The notes: a model not told the origin generated them from the letters alone. A stretch of 64,000 nt of DNA from WTGU01 sp965242855 (GCA_965242855.1 OZ251509.1:1798001-1862000); one strand, 5' to 3'. Shown: positions 8,852 through 17,640, numbered from the stretch's first letter. A program made the numbers and translations.

Positions 8852-10534
8852 TCACGCCCCCGCCCCAGGCGTACCGAAGACCTCCGCGATGCGGTCGAGC
8901 TTCTCGCGGATCTCCGGGTGAATTTCGTCTTCGTTCATCGCGGCCGCCAGCATGTACAGCTCCTTCTTCGGCGTGCTCTTGCCGACGTCTTCCAGCAGCG
9001 GAAGCAGGAACTCGCCGCTCGCCTTGACCCGCACGAGCGAGACGTGATCTCCGAAGAGATCGGCGCCCGGCGGAACCTGCCGCCAGAACGCTTCTTCGAC
9101 GAGCGGCGCCTTCAAGGGAAAATCGACGTATCGCTTGATGGCCTCCGGCTGTAGAAGATAGTTCTCGATCTCGTAGCGGCGCCAGCGCAGCACGACCAGC
9201 CCCGCTCCGGTCGTCTCCTCGTCCGGCTCCTCGCGGTTGTCACCGTCGAGGAGGCAGAGGGCGCGCACGCTCGGCGAGATCGCCTGCATGGCGAAGAAAT
9301 GCGCCTTGGCTTCGCGCAGGCTCCTTCCGCCGAGCCAGTGGACGAAGGGCCGCTCGAAGAAGCGCCGCGCCGGGTGCTTGAGGATGCGCGCCCACTCCGC
9401 CAGGATCTTCCCGTCCGCTTCGCTCTCGACGTACAGCACGGTGCCGCTCTCCCGCACGAGCAGGAGATCGGTGGTGGTGGCGCGTTTGAGCGCTTCGCGC
9501 ACCCGGTCGCGCGCGCGCCGGTCGGTGAGCGCGCGGGGAGATTCGCCGAAGAACCCGAGCACCCGGTCCGGATCCGTCGCGTCGAGGACGACCTCGGAGT
9601 GCGTGGCCACGACGATCTGGCCCCCGAGTTCACGGGCGACCTTGCGAAGCAGGTCGTACACCTGCTTTTGCAAGACGATGTGCTGATGCGCATCGGGCTC
9701 GTCGAGCAGGATCACCGTGGCGGGCCGGGCGTACAGGAAGGCGAGCAGAAGGAGCACCTGGAGCGTCCCGCTTCCGGCATTGGAGAGATCAAGCGGGCGG
9801 CTGCGGCCCGACTCGCGGTATTCGCACAGGATGTAGGGCTGGGCCGGCGCGTAGGAGGGTTTGCTCAACTCGATCCGGAAAAGGTCCCGGATACGCCCCG
9901 CCAGCGCCGGCCATTTCTCCCTGTCTCCGCTTTCGGCGATTTCCAGAAGGAGGTTCCGTAATATCTCGCCCGGACGCCCCTGGCCGACGAGCAGATCCTG
10001 CATTCCCCGGTCGCGCCGCGGCTCGTCGCGTTCGATCCCCGAGAGCGGAGGAACGTGGACGATGTCGAGATCCTGCACCGCCTGCGGGGGAAAGTTCCGG
10101 ATGGCTTCGCGGTCGAGTTCTCTTGCGCCCAAGGGCCGCGCGTAAGCCAGTTCGGGATTGGTGTATTGCAGTTCGAGGCCGCAGGTCCAGGATTCTCCGT
10201 TCGCCTTCCCTTCCACGACGATTTCGATCAACCGCCGCGTTCCCGACATGCCGCCGGGGCCGGTGACTCTTCGGTCTTCCCACAGCAGGTTCATCTCCCG
10301 AAGCGGCACCGAGGTGAAGTCGGCGCGCGGAATGGCGACGCCCGACCGCGTAACGGCCCTGCCGCCTGCGCGCTGGGCCGCCCAGCGGTCGAGGCCGAGC
10401 TTCCAGGTCGCGATCGCCTGGAGCAGCGTGGACTTCCCGGCGTTGTTCGGCCCCGCGAGAACGACCGTATCCGCGAGCTCGAACGTCTCCTCGCGGAAGC
10501 GCTTGAAGTTTTTGATCGAAACGCGCCGGATCAT
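8852..10534 (-). CDS. OLD-family ATPase/TOPRIM nuclease
   Basis: 560 residues. The N-terminal SMC/ABC-like ATPase has Walker A GPNNAGKST (29-36), a signature region around LSNAGSGTLQ, and Walker B ILLDEPDAHQH with a following VVATHS switch histidine. A C-terminal TOPRIM domain begins at VLYVESEADGKIL and contains LLDGD. This architecture is that of OLD (overcoming lysogenization defect) nucleases, which act in anti-phage defence alone or with a partner, as in Gabija. No UvrD-like GajB partner is adjacent, so it may act alone. It is in the same orientation as the island genes, with gaps of more than 300 bases on both sides. Confidence 0.82.
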   Translation of the reverse strand: MIRRVSIKNFKRFREETFELADTVVLAGPNNAGKSTLLQAIATWKLGLDRWAAQRAGGRAVTRSGVAIPRADFTSVPLREMNLLWEDRRVTGPGGMSGTRRLIEIVVEGKANGESWTCGLELQYTNPELAYARPLGARELDREAIRNFPPQAVQDLDIVHVPPLSGIERDEPRRDRGMQDLLVGQGRPGEILRNLLLEIAESGDREKWPALAGRIRDLFRIELSKPSYAPAQPYILCEYRESGRSRPLDLSNAGSGTLQVLLLLAFLYARPATVILLDEPDAHQHIVLQKQVYDLLRKVARELGGQIVVATHSEVVLDATDPDRVLGFFGESPRALTDRRARDRVREALKRATTTDLLLVRESGTVLYVESEADGKILAEWARILKHPARRFFERPFVHWLGGRSLREAKAHFFAMQAISPSVRALCLLDGDNREEPDEETTGAGLVVLRWRRYEIENYLLQPEAIKRYVDFPLKAPLVEEAFWRQVPPGADLFGDHVSLVRVKASGEFLLPLLEDVGKSTPKKELYMLAAAMNEDEIHPEIREKLDRIAEVFGTPGAGA

Positions 10535-10853
10535 GCCCGCCTCATCGCCGCCGGCGGCAGCGGGCCGCGCGGGCGGGGCGTTGGCGGGGCGGGAAAGGCG
10601 TGCGGCGCCCTCTCCGCCCTTTTCGACTCGTCATTCCCGTGAAAGAGGGGAAGCCGGAGACCGTTGGAACAGATTCCCGCTTTCGCGGGAATGACGGGTG
10701 TAGGGGGCGGGAATGACGGAGTCTTGGCGCGCCGGGTCGAGTCTTGGGCAGGTGGACGGCGCGCGAGGTGGCTTCGGCTTGCGCGTCGTTGAACCCGGCC
10801 GCCTTGGGCCGGCGGGCCGCGGCGAGCGTGTCGAAGGCGGTGCTGTCTGCCAT
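10535..10853 (-). pseudogene. N-terminal fragment of a coiled-coil (DUF1640-like) protein plus palindrome
   Basis: From ATG 10853 about 33 codons read like the start of a DUF1640-type coiled-coil membrane protein (MADSTAFDTLAAARR, then KAAGFNDAQAEA). After about 10750 the frame runs into a TTCCCGCTTTCGCGGGAA palindrome (10672-10697) and loses protein character, ending at 10542. The missing coiled-coil and membrane tail are exactly what the intact-looking gene at 36112 has. Interpretation: truncated by repeat insertion or recombination. Confidence 0.5.
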
Positions 10854-10965
10854 GCCGCAAAGGTGGCGGCGCCAAGGCGGCGGCGCAAGGCCGGGCGGCT
10901 TTGGGCGGTTGGCGGCGGGGCGGACGTTCGGGCGCCGGCATGGTCGTTCCCTCCGAACGGCGTGT

Positions 10966-11619
10966 TCAACAGGCGGCCGCCAGGCGCCGCACGCCGTCGC
11001 GGAACGCCCGGAAGCTCGGCGACCGGTTGCGGTCCGGGTCCATATGCGGCGCGATCTTCCGCGCCCATTCGCATTTCGCCACGCCCGAGGCCGGCCAGCC
11101 GGCCTTTGCGAGGGCCGCCGCACCGCCTGCATGAACGGCGTCGGCGAGGACCTCCCATGTGCCGCATATGGCGTCCTGCCGGTAAGCATTCAGGACCGAA
11201 TCCTTCGCGTGGGGGCAGGCCGCTTTCACGGCGTCGCGATCGCCCAAGAGCCATGCTTCGCTTTCCTCGATGGCGATACGGAACAAGGTGTTCGGGCGCG
11301 GGTCACAGGCGTTCAGCACGGCGCACAACTCCCGCTTGAAGGCGAGGCAGTCCCGATTGTCCAGGTCCACCACCACGACGACCGCCGCCGAATCGTCGAG
11401 GCTCTTTCCGTATCCGCGCAACAGATTCGGCAACCGGTCCAGGAGAATCCGTTTCGTAGGATCCGTCTTGCCGCGCAGAGTCTTCGGTATGCGCCCCAAG
11501 CCCTTGTAGCCGTGCGCCCTCCAACTATGGCTCGCGCCGTTGGCGCCGAGAATCCTTTCGAGAACGGCATCGACCGCGATGCGCCCCGATGCGTCTTCGA
11601 CCAATATTTCGAAATGCAT
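10966..11619 (-). CDS. TOPRIM-like DUF4276-type protein (AbiLii-like)
   Basis: 217 residues. An N-terminal strand FEILVEDASG supplies the TOPRIM-type glutamate, VVVVVDLDNRD supplies the DxD, and IAIEESEAWLLGD is typical of DUF4276 proteins. The basic C-terminus carries SPSFRAFRDGVRRL. Such proteins pair with an SMC-like ATPase in abortive-infection systems such as AbiL, with a nuclease role inferred. The ATPase gene ends 11 bases upstream, so the two form an operon; no clear ribosome site precedes ATG 11619, which suggests coupling. The motif residues look intact, unlike the related gene at 18664-19281. Confidence 0.7.
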   Translation of the reverse strand: MHFEILVEDASGRIAVDAVLERILGANGASHSWRAHGYKGLGRIPKTLRGKTDPTKRILLDRLPNLLRGYGKSLDDSAAVVVVVDLDNRDCLAFKRELCAVLNACDPRPNTLFRIAIEESEAWLLGDRDAVKAACPHAKDSVLNAYRQDAICGTWEVLADAVHAGGAAALAKAGWPASGVAKCEWARKIAPHMDPDRNRSPSFRAFRDGVRRLAAAC

Positions 11620-11630
11620 CGCGCGGACGC

Positions 11631-12905
11631 TCAATCGAGATAATCGCTGTACCAAAGGCTGCCGAGGGGCAATTCTTCTTCGAACATGGCCTTGACGACC
11701 GGATCGTTGCTCGCGCGGCGGATGGTGGAAAACCCGTCTTCTCCCTTCTCCAGAATCCAGGTTTCCTCGGGCCTGAGCGCGTCGACGAAATAGGGTTGGT
11801 GCGTCGTGACGAAAATTTGCGGCGCGTTCTTCTTCCCGGTCGCATGGGCACGAAACTCGGCAGCCAGGATTTGCAGAAGCTTGTGGTACAGCCCGTTTTC
11901 CGGTTCCTCGATACAGATGAACGGCAGGGGCGCCGGGTCCTCCAGCAGGAGCAGATAGGCGAACGCCTTCAACGTGCCGTCGGACATCTGTTGGGCGTAG
12001 AACGGGTCCGTAAATCCCCTGTCGTTGAAGCGCAGAAGCAGGCGGCCGTCCGGGCTGCGTTCGGTGTCGATTCTGTCGATACCGGGGATTCTCTCGGCGA
12101 TTTTCTTCAGAATGTCGTCGAACCGGCCCCGGTGCTCGCGCTCCATGAACTGCACGACGTTGCCGAGATTGTCGCCGTGGACGCTCAAATGTGGCTGGGG
12201 GCCGGCCAGCGGCAGGCCGCGGGCGGCATCGGGGGTGAAGTAGCTCAAATACCATCCCTCGATGAACTGCCGAAAGGCCGCGATTCTGGGATGTTGCCTC
12301 AAGGTGCCGAGCGTGGCGATGCCGAGTCGACGTTTGTCTTGCAGCTCGACAAATTCCGTTTCCTCACTTTTGTCCTCTTTCGATTCGTCAAAGAGCTGTT
12401 TCAGGCGCCTTGACAGTAGCTCCCCCAAGTCGAACCCGGCTTCCTCGTCTTCGTCGAGCTGACGACCTTGCGCCTCTCCCTTCCAGGCTTCGCCTTCGCC
12501 TTCAATCAGCAGCAGGAACCATAAGAACTGACCGTGTGTTTGCCCTTTGCGTCGCTGCCCGAGACGCTCATGCGCGACGTAAGGGCGGCCCGTATCGTCC
12601 TTGTCTATCATAAGCACATAGATCATGGGCTGGGCGCGCCGGTCTTGCCGATAATAGACCGCGAACGCGATCGGATCCTCGCTCCCCTGGGAGCGGATGC
12701 GGTCGAACCCACCCCGACCCCGCGCGTCGCACGCCTCTTCAACACCCAACTTCAAGCAATCCGCCAGGAAGCCGAAGGCGTCGAACAGGGAGCTCTTGCC
12801 GACTCCGTTCCTACCGATGACGGCCGTCATCGGAGTCAACCCGCCGAGCGTCACGTCCTTGAGCACCCGGTAGTTCTGTATCCTGATTCCTTCGATCTTG
12901 GCCAC
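11631..12905 (-). CDS. SMC-like AAA ATPase (AbiLi-like)
   Basis: 424 residues. Walker A GRNGVGKSS (31-39) follows an SMC-type N-terminus (IRIQNYRVLKDVTL). A middle insertion contains an acidic stretch (about 150-185). The C-terminal half has the QMSDGTLKAFAYLLLL signature, Walker B FICIEEPENGLY and FVTTHQPYFVDAL. This is the ATP-binding partner expected for the downstream TOPRIM-like protein. In family systems the ATPase senses infection and gates the nuclease. It begins 14 bases after the DUF1156 stop, so it may be transcribed with the methylase even though it belongs to a separate module. Confidence 0.8.
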   Translation of the reverse strand: MAKIEGIRIQNYRVLKDVTLGGLTPMTAVIGRNGVGKSSLFDAFGFLADCLKLGVEEACDARGRGGFDRIRSQGSEDPIAFAVYYRQDRRAQPMIYVLMIDKDDTGRPYVAHERLGQRRKGQTHGQFLWFLLLIEGEGEAWKGEAQGRQLDEDEEAGFDLGELLSRRLKQLFDESKEDKSEETEFVELQDKRRLGIATLGTLRQHPRIAAFRQFIEGWYLSYFTPDAARGLPLAGPQPHLSVHGDNLGNVVQFMEREHRGRFDDILKKIAERIPGIDRIDTERSPDGRLLLRFNDRGFTDPFYAQQMSDGTLKAFAYLLLLEDPAPLPFICIEEPENGLYHKLLQILAAEFRAHATGKKNAPQIFVTTHQPYFVDALRPEETWILEKGEDGFSTIRRASNDPVVKAMFEEELPLGSLWYSDYLD

Positions 12906-12919
12906 GGCGACGGTCTCCC

Positions 12920-15886
12920 TTATCTCGGCGCCAGCAGGAGCATAGCGTCTAGGAGGCGTTTTTCTGGGTGGGGGCGGGGGTAGAGTGCGGAGAGGGCGTT
13001 GGCGAGGCGCAGGAAGTCGGGGCCGCGCTCCTGCTCCGCCTCGATCAGGGCCCGCAGCGCGATGGAGTGGCCGCCGGCCTGGAGCAGAAGCGCCGCGTGC
13101 ACGCGGTCCAGCACCGTGGCCCCGGGGCGGCCGGGCGCGGCTTCCTCGTCGGCGCCGATCCGCCCGCCGCGCCGGCGTGGCGCACGCGCGCGTGAGGGAG
13201 GCGCAGCCCCCGGCGCGGCCTCCGGTTCCGGGAACAGCGAGCCTTGCAGGCTGCCCGCGTCCTTCTCAATCCGTCCGGCGGCCACCTCCGCGCCGGCCGC
13301 CCCGAACAACTCGCGCGCACGCTCCGCTACCGGCAGCAACCGCACCACACCCTTCGACTGCCCGATCACCCGCCCCGTCCAGCGCTCCAGGTCGATCCCC
13401 ATCGGCTGGGCGAAGCGCCGCACCACGTCGAACGGCAAGGCGAGGCCGCGCGCCGCCGCTTCCGCAGCTTCGTCGTCTTCCTCCTCCGCCTCCCCGCCCC
13501 CGTTCGCGTCCGACGCCTCGGTGCTCTGGAGGGTCCACAGGAAGAGCGCCGTCAGCCGTGCGTCCTCCTCCAGGGCGCCGGCCATGCTGTCGCCGGCCTC
13601 CGCCGCGCCGAGCACCTGGCGCAGCGCCGCGCGCCCCACCACCTCCCACACCTTCTCCAGATATTCGCCGAGGCCCACTTCACGGCCTTCGGCGGTCTCC
13701 ACGGCGCGGCTGCGGCTGAAGATTTCCAGGGCCGGGCCGATGCAGGCGAACACCAGGTCGGCCCCGCGCACGCCTTCCCTTTGCAGGCGCGCCATCCAGG
13801 CGGCGACGCGGGCGGGCAGTTCGCGCAGCACGTCGGCCCAGTCGCCCACCGGCGCATCCTCCGGGCGCGGGCGGCAGATCAGGTGGATGCTGGTGGCGAG
13901 GGCGGCTGATTCTTGTGACCGTAGTCGCCCCGGTCGTTCCGTGGCGATTGGCCAAGAGCCGGTGATGGTCCAGCCGCCGCGGATCAAGCCGGCAAGCAGC
14001 GCCTCCCATCCTTCGGTGGTCTTGTGGGCGAAGACGACGGAACCGACGCCGTCCTCGCGCAGCACCCGGCGGCCTTCGGCGAAGGCGGCGCCCATGGTGT
14101 CCTCGAAGAACGCGCGGTCCTTGACGCGGCCGTTGCGGGTCTTGGTCTCGTCCTGCACCGCTTCGCGGGCCTTGGGCGAGAGCGGGTTGTCGGGATCGAA
14201 GGGATCGCGCAGCAACGGATGAGCGGGCAACGCGCGCTTGAGCCAGACGAGGAAGAAATCGTAAAGGTCCGAATAGGGAATCGCATCGTAGTAGGGCGGA
14301 TCGGTGAACCAGACGCCGGCGGCTTCGTCCGGTAGTGGGTGTTCCGTGGCGTCGGCAGGTTGCACTTGTCCCGAAGATTCGGTGTACAATGCCGCTGCCA
14401 CGACGGATCGAACTGATCCCTCGAAAGACCCTGTTGAATTACCCGCCGGAATCGTTTCGCAAAAATCCCAAACCATAGGTAAAGCTTGTCGTCCGAATGT
14501 TGCGGCGGAAGTTTCTCTCGGCACAGCCCATCGAGAAATAGAAGAATTGAAGTCCGAAATTTTAGATAATGCGGGACAAGCGCACTCGATGTTTCTGTTT
14601 CGATCTAAGTTCTCCTTCAATTTTTGCCCAAACACTACCAACGCGACCTTCTGTCGCGCGGTGAAGAGGTCGCCCCAGCGCAGCATCCCGTAACGCTGGA
14701 CGCGAAAGCCCAACGTGCCAATCGGTGGTAACGGCTCGTCCGGCACAGGACACAACCCCCGACGACCGCCACGCTCCCACTCCGCCAGTATCCCCCCAAG
14801 CCGCGCCTGCGCACGCCGCACCGCCTCATAATCCGCGTCCGTCGGCAACCGATAGTGACGACCCATCTCGCCCGGCTTCAGCGTCACAACCGCCGTCAAA
14901 CGCGCTCCCCCCACCCGACGGCCCGCATCGTCGAACACCGCGTCCGCTCCGCCCCGCACCTCCGCAAGCTGCGCGCGCACGCGCTCCGGCGGCAACACCG
15001 ACTCGCAACACGGACACGTCGCACGGGCCCGCGTCACCGTCCCCGCACGCACCTCCGACTCGGCCTGCGGCTCGAAAACCGCGAACGCCACGCGCGGCGG
15101 CCCGCCCCCCGGACGCTCCACCCGAAGCCGCAGCGCGCGCTTCCGACCAGCCTTCCGCGCAAGCCAGAACGACCGCATCAGCGGAATCTCAGCCCCGCAA
15201 CGCGGCGCCTCGCAACGAACCGTCCGCGCCCACAAATACGCAATCGGAACCGCGCCGTCCGCATCCTGCGGGTAGAGGTCGGCGAGTTCCTTCGCCGCCG
15301 CATCCCGGATCGCCGCGCCGGCCGTGCGCAACGCCTCCGCAAGCGCAGGACCACGACGCGGCACCTCCTCCAGCATCACCTTCAGGATCAGACACGCCAC
15401 CGGGTTCAAGTCGCTCGCAAACGCCTCGCAGCCCAGGCGCAACGCCTCCAGCGGGATCGATCCGCCACCCGCGAACGGGTCCACCACAAGCGGCGCCTCC
15501 TCCCCATGCGCCGCCTTCACCAGCGCGCGGCTCACGCGCAGATAGTCCGGATGAGACGCCAAGTCCCAATTCGCGAAGTCCGCCACGAAGCGCAGCAACG
15601 CGGCCCGCAAGTCCTCATCGCTCTCCCCCGGACGGCAGCGCGGAATGGGCGGCAGCAGCGCCCGCGCCGCCTCCTTGAACGCCGGCGGACACAGCGCATC
15701 GCACGGATCAGGCCACAGCAGCCCCAACAACACCGCACGCGACGACGCAAGCGGACGACGCGCCCACCAAAGATGCAGCGTCGACGGATGACCATGCCGG
15801 ATCGACTTCTCACGCGCCGCATGACCCGAAACCGCCGATATCGGAAAATCAACCTCCGCCAGCCGACGACACCCACGCGGAATCAT
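12920..15886 (-). CDS. DUF1156 DNA adenine methylase (defence-associated)
   Basis: 988 residues. The DUF1156 head is clear (HAAREKSIRHGHPSTLHLWW). Methylase motif I is DPFAGGGSIPLEALRLG with SDLNP, and the catalytic motif is TDPPYYDAIPYSDLYDFF (DPPY, N6-adenine type). DUF1156 proteins travel with DUF499 ATPases and Snf2 helicases; self-DNA marking is the likely role. ATG 15886 is preceded by GGAGAAG. By eye the coding strand prefers G-ending codons from the start to about 14,700, is AT-richer around 14,640-14,340, and prefers C-ending codons afterwards, which suggests a mosaic gene. Confidence 0.88.
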   Translation of the reverse strand: MIPRGCRRLAEVDFPISAVSGHAAREKSIRHGHPSTLHLWWARRPLASSRAVLLGLLWPDPCDALCPPAFKEAARALLPPIPRCRPGESDEDLRAALLRFVADFANWDLASHPDYLRVSRALVKAAHGEEAPLVVDPFAGGGSIPLEALRLGCEAFASDLNPVACLILKVMLEEVPRRGPALAEALRTAGAAIRDAAAKELADLYPQDADGAVPIAYLWARTVRCEAPRCGAEIPLMRSFWLARKAGRKRALRLRVERPGGGPPRVAFAVFEPQAESEVRAGTVTRARATCPCCESVLPPERVRAQLAEVRGGADAVFDDAGRRVGGARLTAVVTLKPGEMGRHYRLPTDADYEAVRRAQARLGGILAEWERGGRRGLCPVPDEPLPPIGTLGFRVQRYGMLRWGDLFTARQKVALVVFGQKLKENLDRNRNIECACPALSKISDFNSSISRWAVPRETSAATFGRQALPMVWDFCETIPAGNSTGSFEGSVRSVVAAALYTESSGQVQPADATEHPLPDEAAGVWFTDPPYYDAIPYSDLYDFFLVWLKRALPAHPLLRDPFDPDNPLSPKAREAVQDETKTRNGRVKDRAFFEDTMGAAFAEGRRVLREDGVGSVVFAHKTTEGWEALLAGLIRGGWTITGSWPIATERPGRLRSQESAALATSIHLICRPRPEDAPVGDWADVLRELPARVAAWMARLQREGVRGADLVFACIGPALEIFSRSRAVETAEGREVGLGEYLEKVWEVVGRAALRQVLGAAEAGDSMAGALEEDARLTALFLWTLQSTEASDANGGGEAEEEDDEAAEAAARGLALPFDVVRRFAQPMGIDLERWTGRVIGQSKGVVRLLPVAERARELFGAAGAEVAAGRIEKDAGSLQGSLFPEPEAAPGAAPPSRARAPRRRGGRIGADEEAAPGRPGATVLDRVHAALLLQAGGHSIALRALIEAEQERGPDFLRLANALSALYPRPHPEKRLLDAMLLLAPR

Positions 15887-15959
15887 CTTCTCCGACCTGC
15901 CTCTCTTCGCCCGCGAAGACGCTCGCGATAACCCTGACGCGCGGCCTCGACGTCGTTCC

Positions 15960-16350
15960 TGTCAGGGGGACCGCTCAAGTACCCCTCCCCCCCTGCCAAG
16001 GGGAGGCCACCTGTGCCCCTCCCTCCTGCCAAGGAGAGGCCCCCACTTGTACTCCTCCCCCCTGGCAGGGGGGAGGCCGGGAGGGGGGCCGCGCAAGCAT
16101 CCGCCGCGCATCGAGGGGGAACGCGCCTTCGCGCGCAGCAGCCGGATGGGCTTCCGACAGCGCTTTCCCATCGGCCCGTCTGCGTCGGCGGACGATCGTA
16201 GAGATCGCCGGCGGGCGCCACGCCGAGAGCGACCCCCGCCAAGTCGCGGGAGCGCAATCCACCCCCCTCCCAGCCTCCCCCCTGTCCAGGGGGGAGGAGT
16301 GATAAGTGGTCTCCCCTCTGAATAGGGGAGGCGTGCAAGTGGGCCCTCCG
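15960..16350. repeat. Cluster of GC palindromes
   Basis: At least five degenerate copies of the CCCCCCTGNCAGGGGGG palindrome in both orientations, with spacers. A 177-codon minus-strand frame (16416 to 15883) crosses the cluster, but its Gly/Pro/Arg-rich content follows the repeats and does not look like a protein. The cluster separates the intact DUF1156 start from a copy of its first codons. Confidence 0.75.
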
Positions 16351-16371
16351 CCAAGGGAGAAGGCGTGTAGG

Positions 16372-16416
16372 CGGAAAATCGACCTTCGACAGCCGTTTGC
16401 ACCCGCGCGGAATCAT
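16372..16416 (-). pseudogene. Duplicate of the first codons of the DUF1156 gene
   Basis: The first 15 codons from ATG 16416 read MIPRGCKRLSKVDFP, against MIPRGCRRLAEVDFP for the intact gene at 15886. Similarity stops there and repeat sequence follows. It lies 12 bases after the FitA-like gene. Most likely a remnant of a second, diverged DUF1156 gene, or of the original 5' end displaced by the repeat cluster. Confidence 0.65.
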
Positions 16417-16428
16417 CGCGCCCGGCCG

Positions 16429-16608
16429 TCACCGCCGGTCCGCGTCGCGGGCGCGCAGGATGGCCGCGCGCGAAACGCGGCTTCCCGCCGCCCGCTTGCG
16501 CGCGCGGACCCGCCGCAGCCATTCCTCGACGGAAGGCCGCGCGGCGCGCAGGGCGAGCCGACTCCGTACTTCTTCCGGAACGCCCCGTATGGTGATCTGC
16601 ACCGCCAT
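16429..16608 (-). CDS. FitA-like ribbon-helix-helix antitoxin, internally shortened
   Basis: 59 residues. MAVQITIRGVPEEVRSRLAL is a typical FitA/VapB ribbon-helix-helix start, and the tail PSVEEWLRRVRARK...ILRARDADRR matches the C-terminus of FitA-type antitoxins that binds the PIN toxin. The usual middle (second helix and linker, roughly 20 residues) is missing, joined in frame at about residue 22, so DNA binding is probably impaired. No FitB PIN toxin follows; instead the DUF1156 fragment begins 12 bases on. This was found by translating the minus strand directly. Confidence 0.6.
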   Translation of the reverse strand: MAVQITIRGVPEEVRSRLALRAARPSVEEWLRRVRARKRAAGSRVSRAAILRARDADRR

Positions 16609-16693
16609 GACTGCATCATGCCATTATCGCCAGCGGGCGGCAATCGACGCGCCGCGTGGGTAGTGCCTCGGTTTGAAGTATGGCGCGCTGGGC

Positions 16694-17056
16694 GAGATGG
16701 ATTCCCGCTTTCGCGGGAATGACGGGGAAAGAGGCGGGAATGACGGGGCTTTGATAGTGGGGCTTTGGTTTATGCAATGGTTTTGGTGACTCTTGCTGAT
16801 GCCGGGACTCCAATTCAGTCGTCGGCGCAACCAGTCACGACCTTCGGCGGCGCTGCGCGCCAGATACTCGCCGTGGGCGTGGGCCGTCATTCCCGCGAAA
16901 GCGGGAATCCATCTCAACCGATTTCATCGTACAAGTCTTTCTTTGAGGTTCGACGCGACGCCGGTGTACAGGGTGTTATTGGATTTATTTGCAAGGGCGT
17001 AAACGTAGAGAATTTTCGCTAAGGTTCCTGGATTCCCGCTTTCGCGGGAATGACGG
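16694..17056. repeat. Palindrome copies (TTCCCGCTTTCGCGGGAA family)
   Basis: Copies at about 16700-16725, 16886-16908 and 17032-17055, in alternating orientation and within otherwise non-coding, lower-GC DNA. The second and third bracket a decayed GIY-YIG gene. Each copy can form a hairpin with an 8-bp stem. The motif is a common REP-like palindrome in GC-rich Proteobacteria. Confidence 0.8.
16912..17018 (-). pseudogene. Deleted GIY-YIG nuclease gene
   Basis: Minus-strand reading gives KILYVYALANKSNNTLYTGV, plainly homologous to the start of the intact gene at 17500 (KIPYVYILANKPNGTLYIGV). After VASNL it jumps to the last codons of the gene (KDLYDEIG, now out of frame), so about 190 internal bases are gone. 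The start codon position reads GCG instead of GTG. It is flanked by palindromes on both sides, like the intact copy. Confidence 0.75.
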
Positions 17057-17185
17057 AGAAGGAGGTGGGAATGACGGGTCTTTCAGTTCGACGTCGGTCA
17101 GACGCCATCGCGTTTCGTTTCTCCGGGGCGCCGCCCCCGCAGTCGTTCCCCGCTTTCGCGGGGGCAGGCTTCGCGGCCCCAACCG

Positions 17186-17210
17186 TCATTCCCGCGAAAG
17201 CGGGAATCTA
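17186..17210. repeat. Palindrome at the 3' side of the GIY-YIG gene
   Basis: A TTCCCGCGAAAGCGGGAA copy ending 3 bases before the GIY-YIG stop codon. A second copy at 17511-17535 lies 10 bases beyond its start codon, in the opposite orientation. Together they frame the gene as inverted repeats. Confidence 0.85.
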
Positions 17211-17212
17211 TC

Positions 17213-17500
17213 TCAAGTGATTTCATCATACAAGTCTCTCCATGTCGGATTATTCTTTTCGATCAATTCGATTTTCCACGCCCGATTCCACTTCTTGATT
17301 GCCTTTTCTTTCTGGATGGCGCTTTCCATGGATTCATGAAGCTCGTACCAAACCAGTCGGTGAATGTCGTAACGTTTCGTGAATCCCTCTATCAGATTAT
17401 TCTTGTGTTGCCAGATTCGTTGAGTGAGATTCACCGTGACACCGATGTACAGAGTGCCATTGGGTTTGTTCGCAAGGATGTAAACATAGGGAATTTTCAC
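17213..17500 (-). CDS. GIY-YIG nuclease (UPF0213-like)
   Basis: 95-residue single-domain GIY-YIG protein: YVYIL (residues 5-9), LYIG (17-20), Arg28 in LTQRIWQHK, and the metal-binding Glu65 in AIQKEKAIKKW. The start is GTG 17500. Stand-alone proteins of this size are close to UPF0213/YhbQ; most have no proven role and some cut branched or damaged DNA. The GC content is well below that of neighbouring genes, suggesting recent arrival. It fills almost all of the space between two palindromes, and a deleted sibling with the same flanks lies 200 bases away. Confidence 0.85.
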   Translation of the reverse strand: MKIPYVYILANKPNGTLYIGVTVNLTQRIWQHKNNLIEGFTKRYDIHRLVWYELHESMESAIQKEKAIKKWNRAWKIELIEKNNPTWRDLYDEIT

Positions 17501-17510
17501 TAAGGCCCCT

Positions 17511-17640
17511 GGATTCCCGCTTTCGCGGGAATGACGTCCGGGGGTCGCGGAGCCTGCCTCTGCGAAAGCGGGGAAACGCGATGGCGCCCGACCGGCGTCA
17601 GTTTGAAGGATCCGTCATTCTCGCGAAAGCGGGAATCCAT
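17511..17640. repeat. Palindrome copies upstream of the GIY-YIG gene
   Basis: A perfect TTCCCGCTTTCGCGGGAA copy at 17511-17535 and a slightly degenerate one at about 17611-17637 (CATTCTCGCGAAAGCGGGAATC). The DNA between them shows no gene. Confidence 0.75.

Noticed and set aside
15883..16416. 177-codon minus-strand frame ending exactly over the DUF1156 start
   Set aside because: Only the first 15 codons resemble a protein; the rest follows the palindromic repeats. The stop/start overlap is probably chance.
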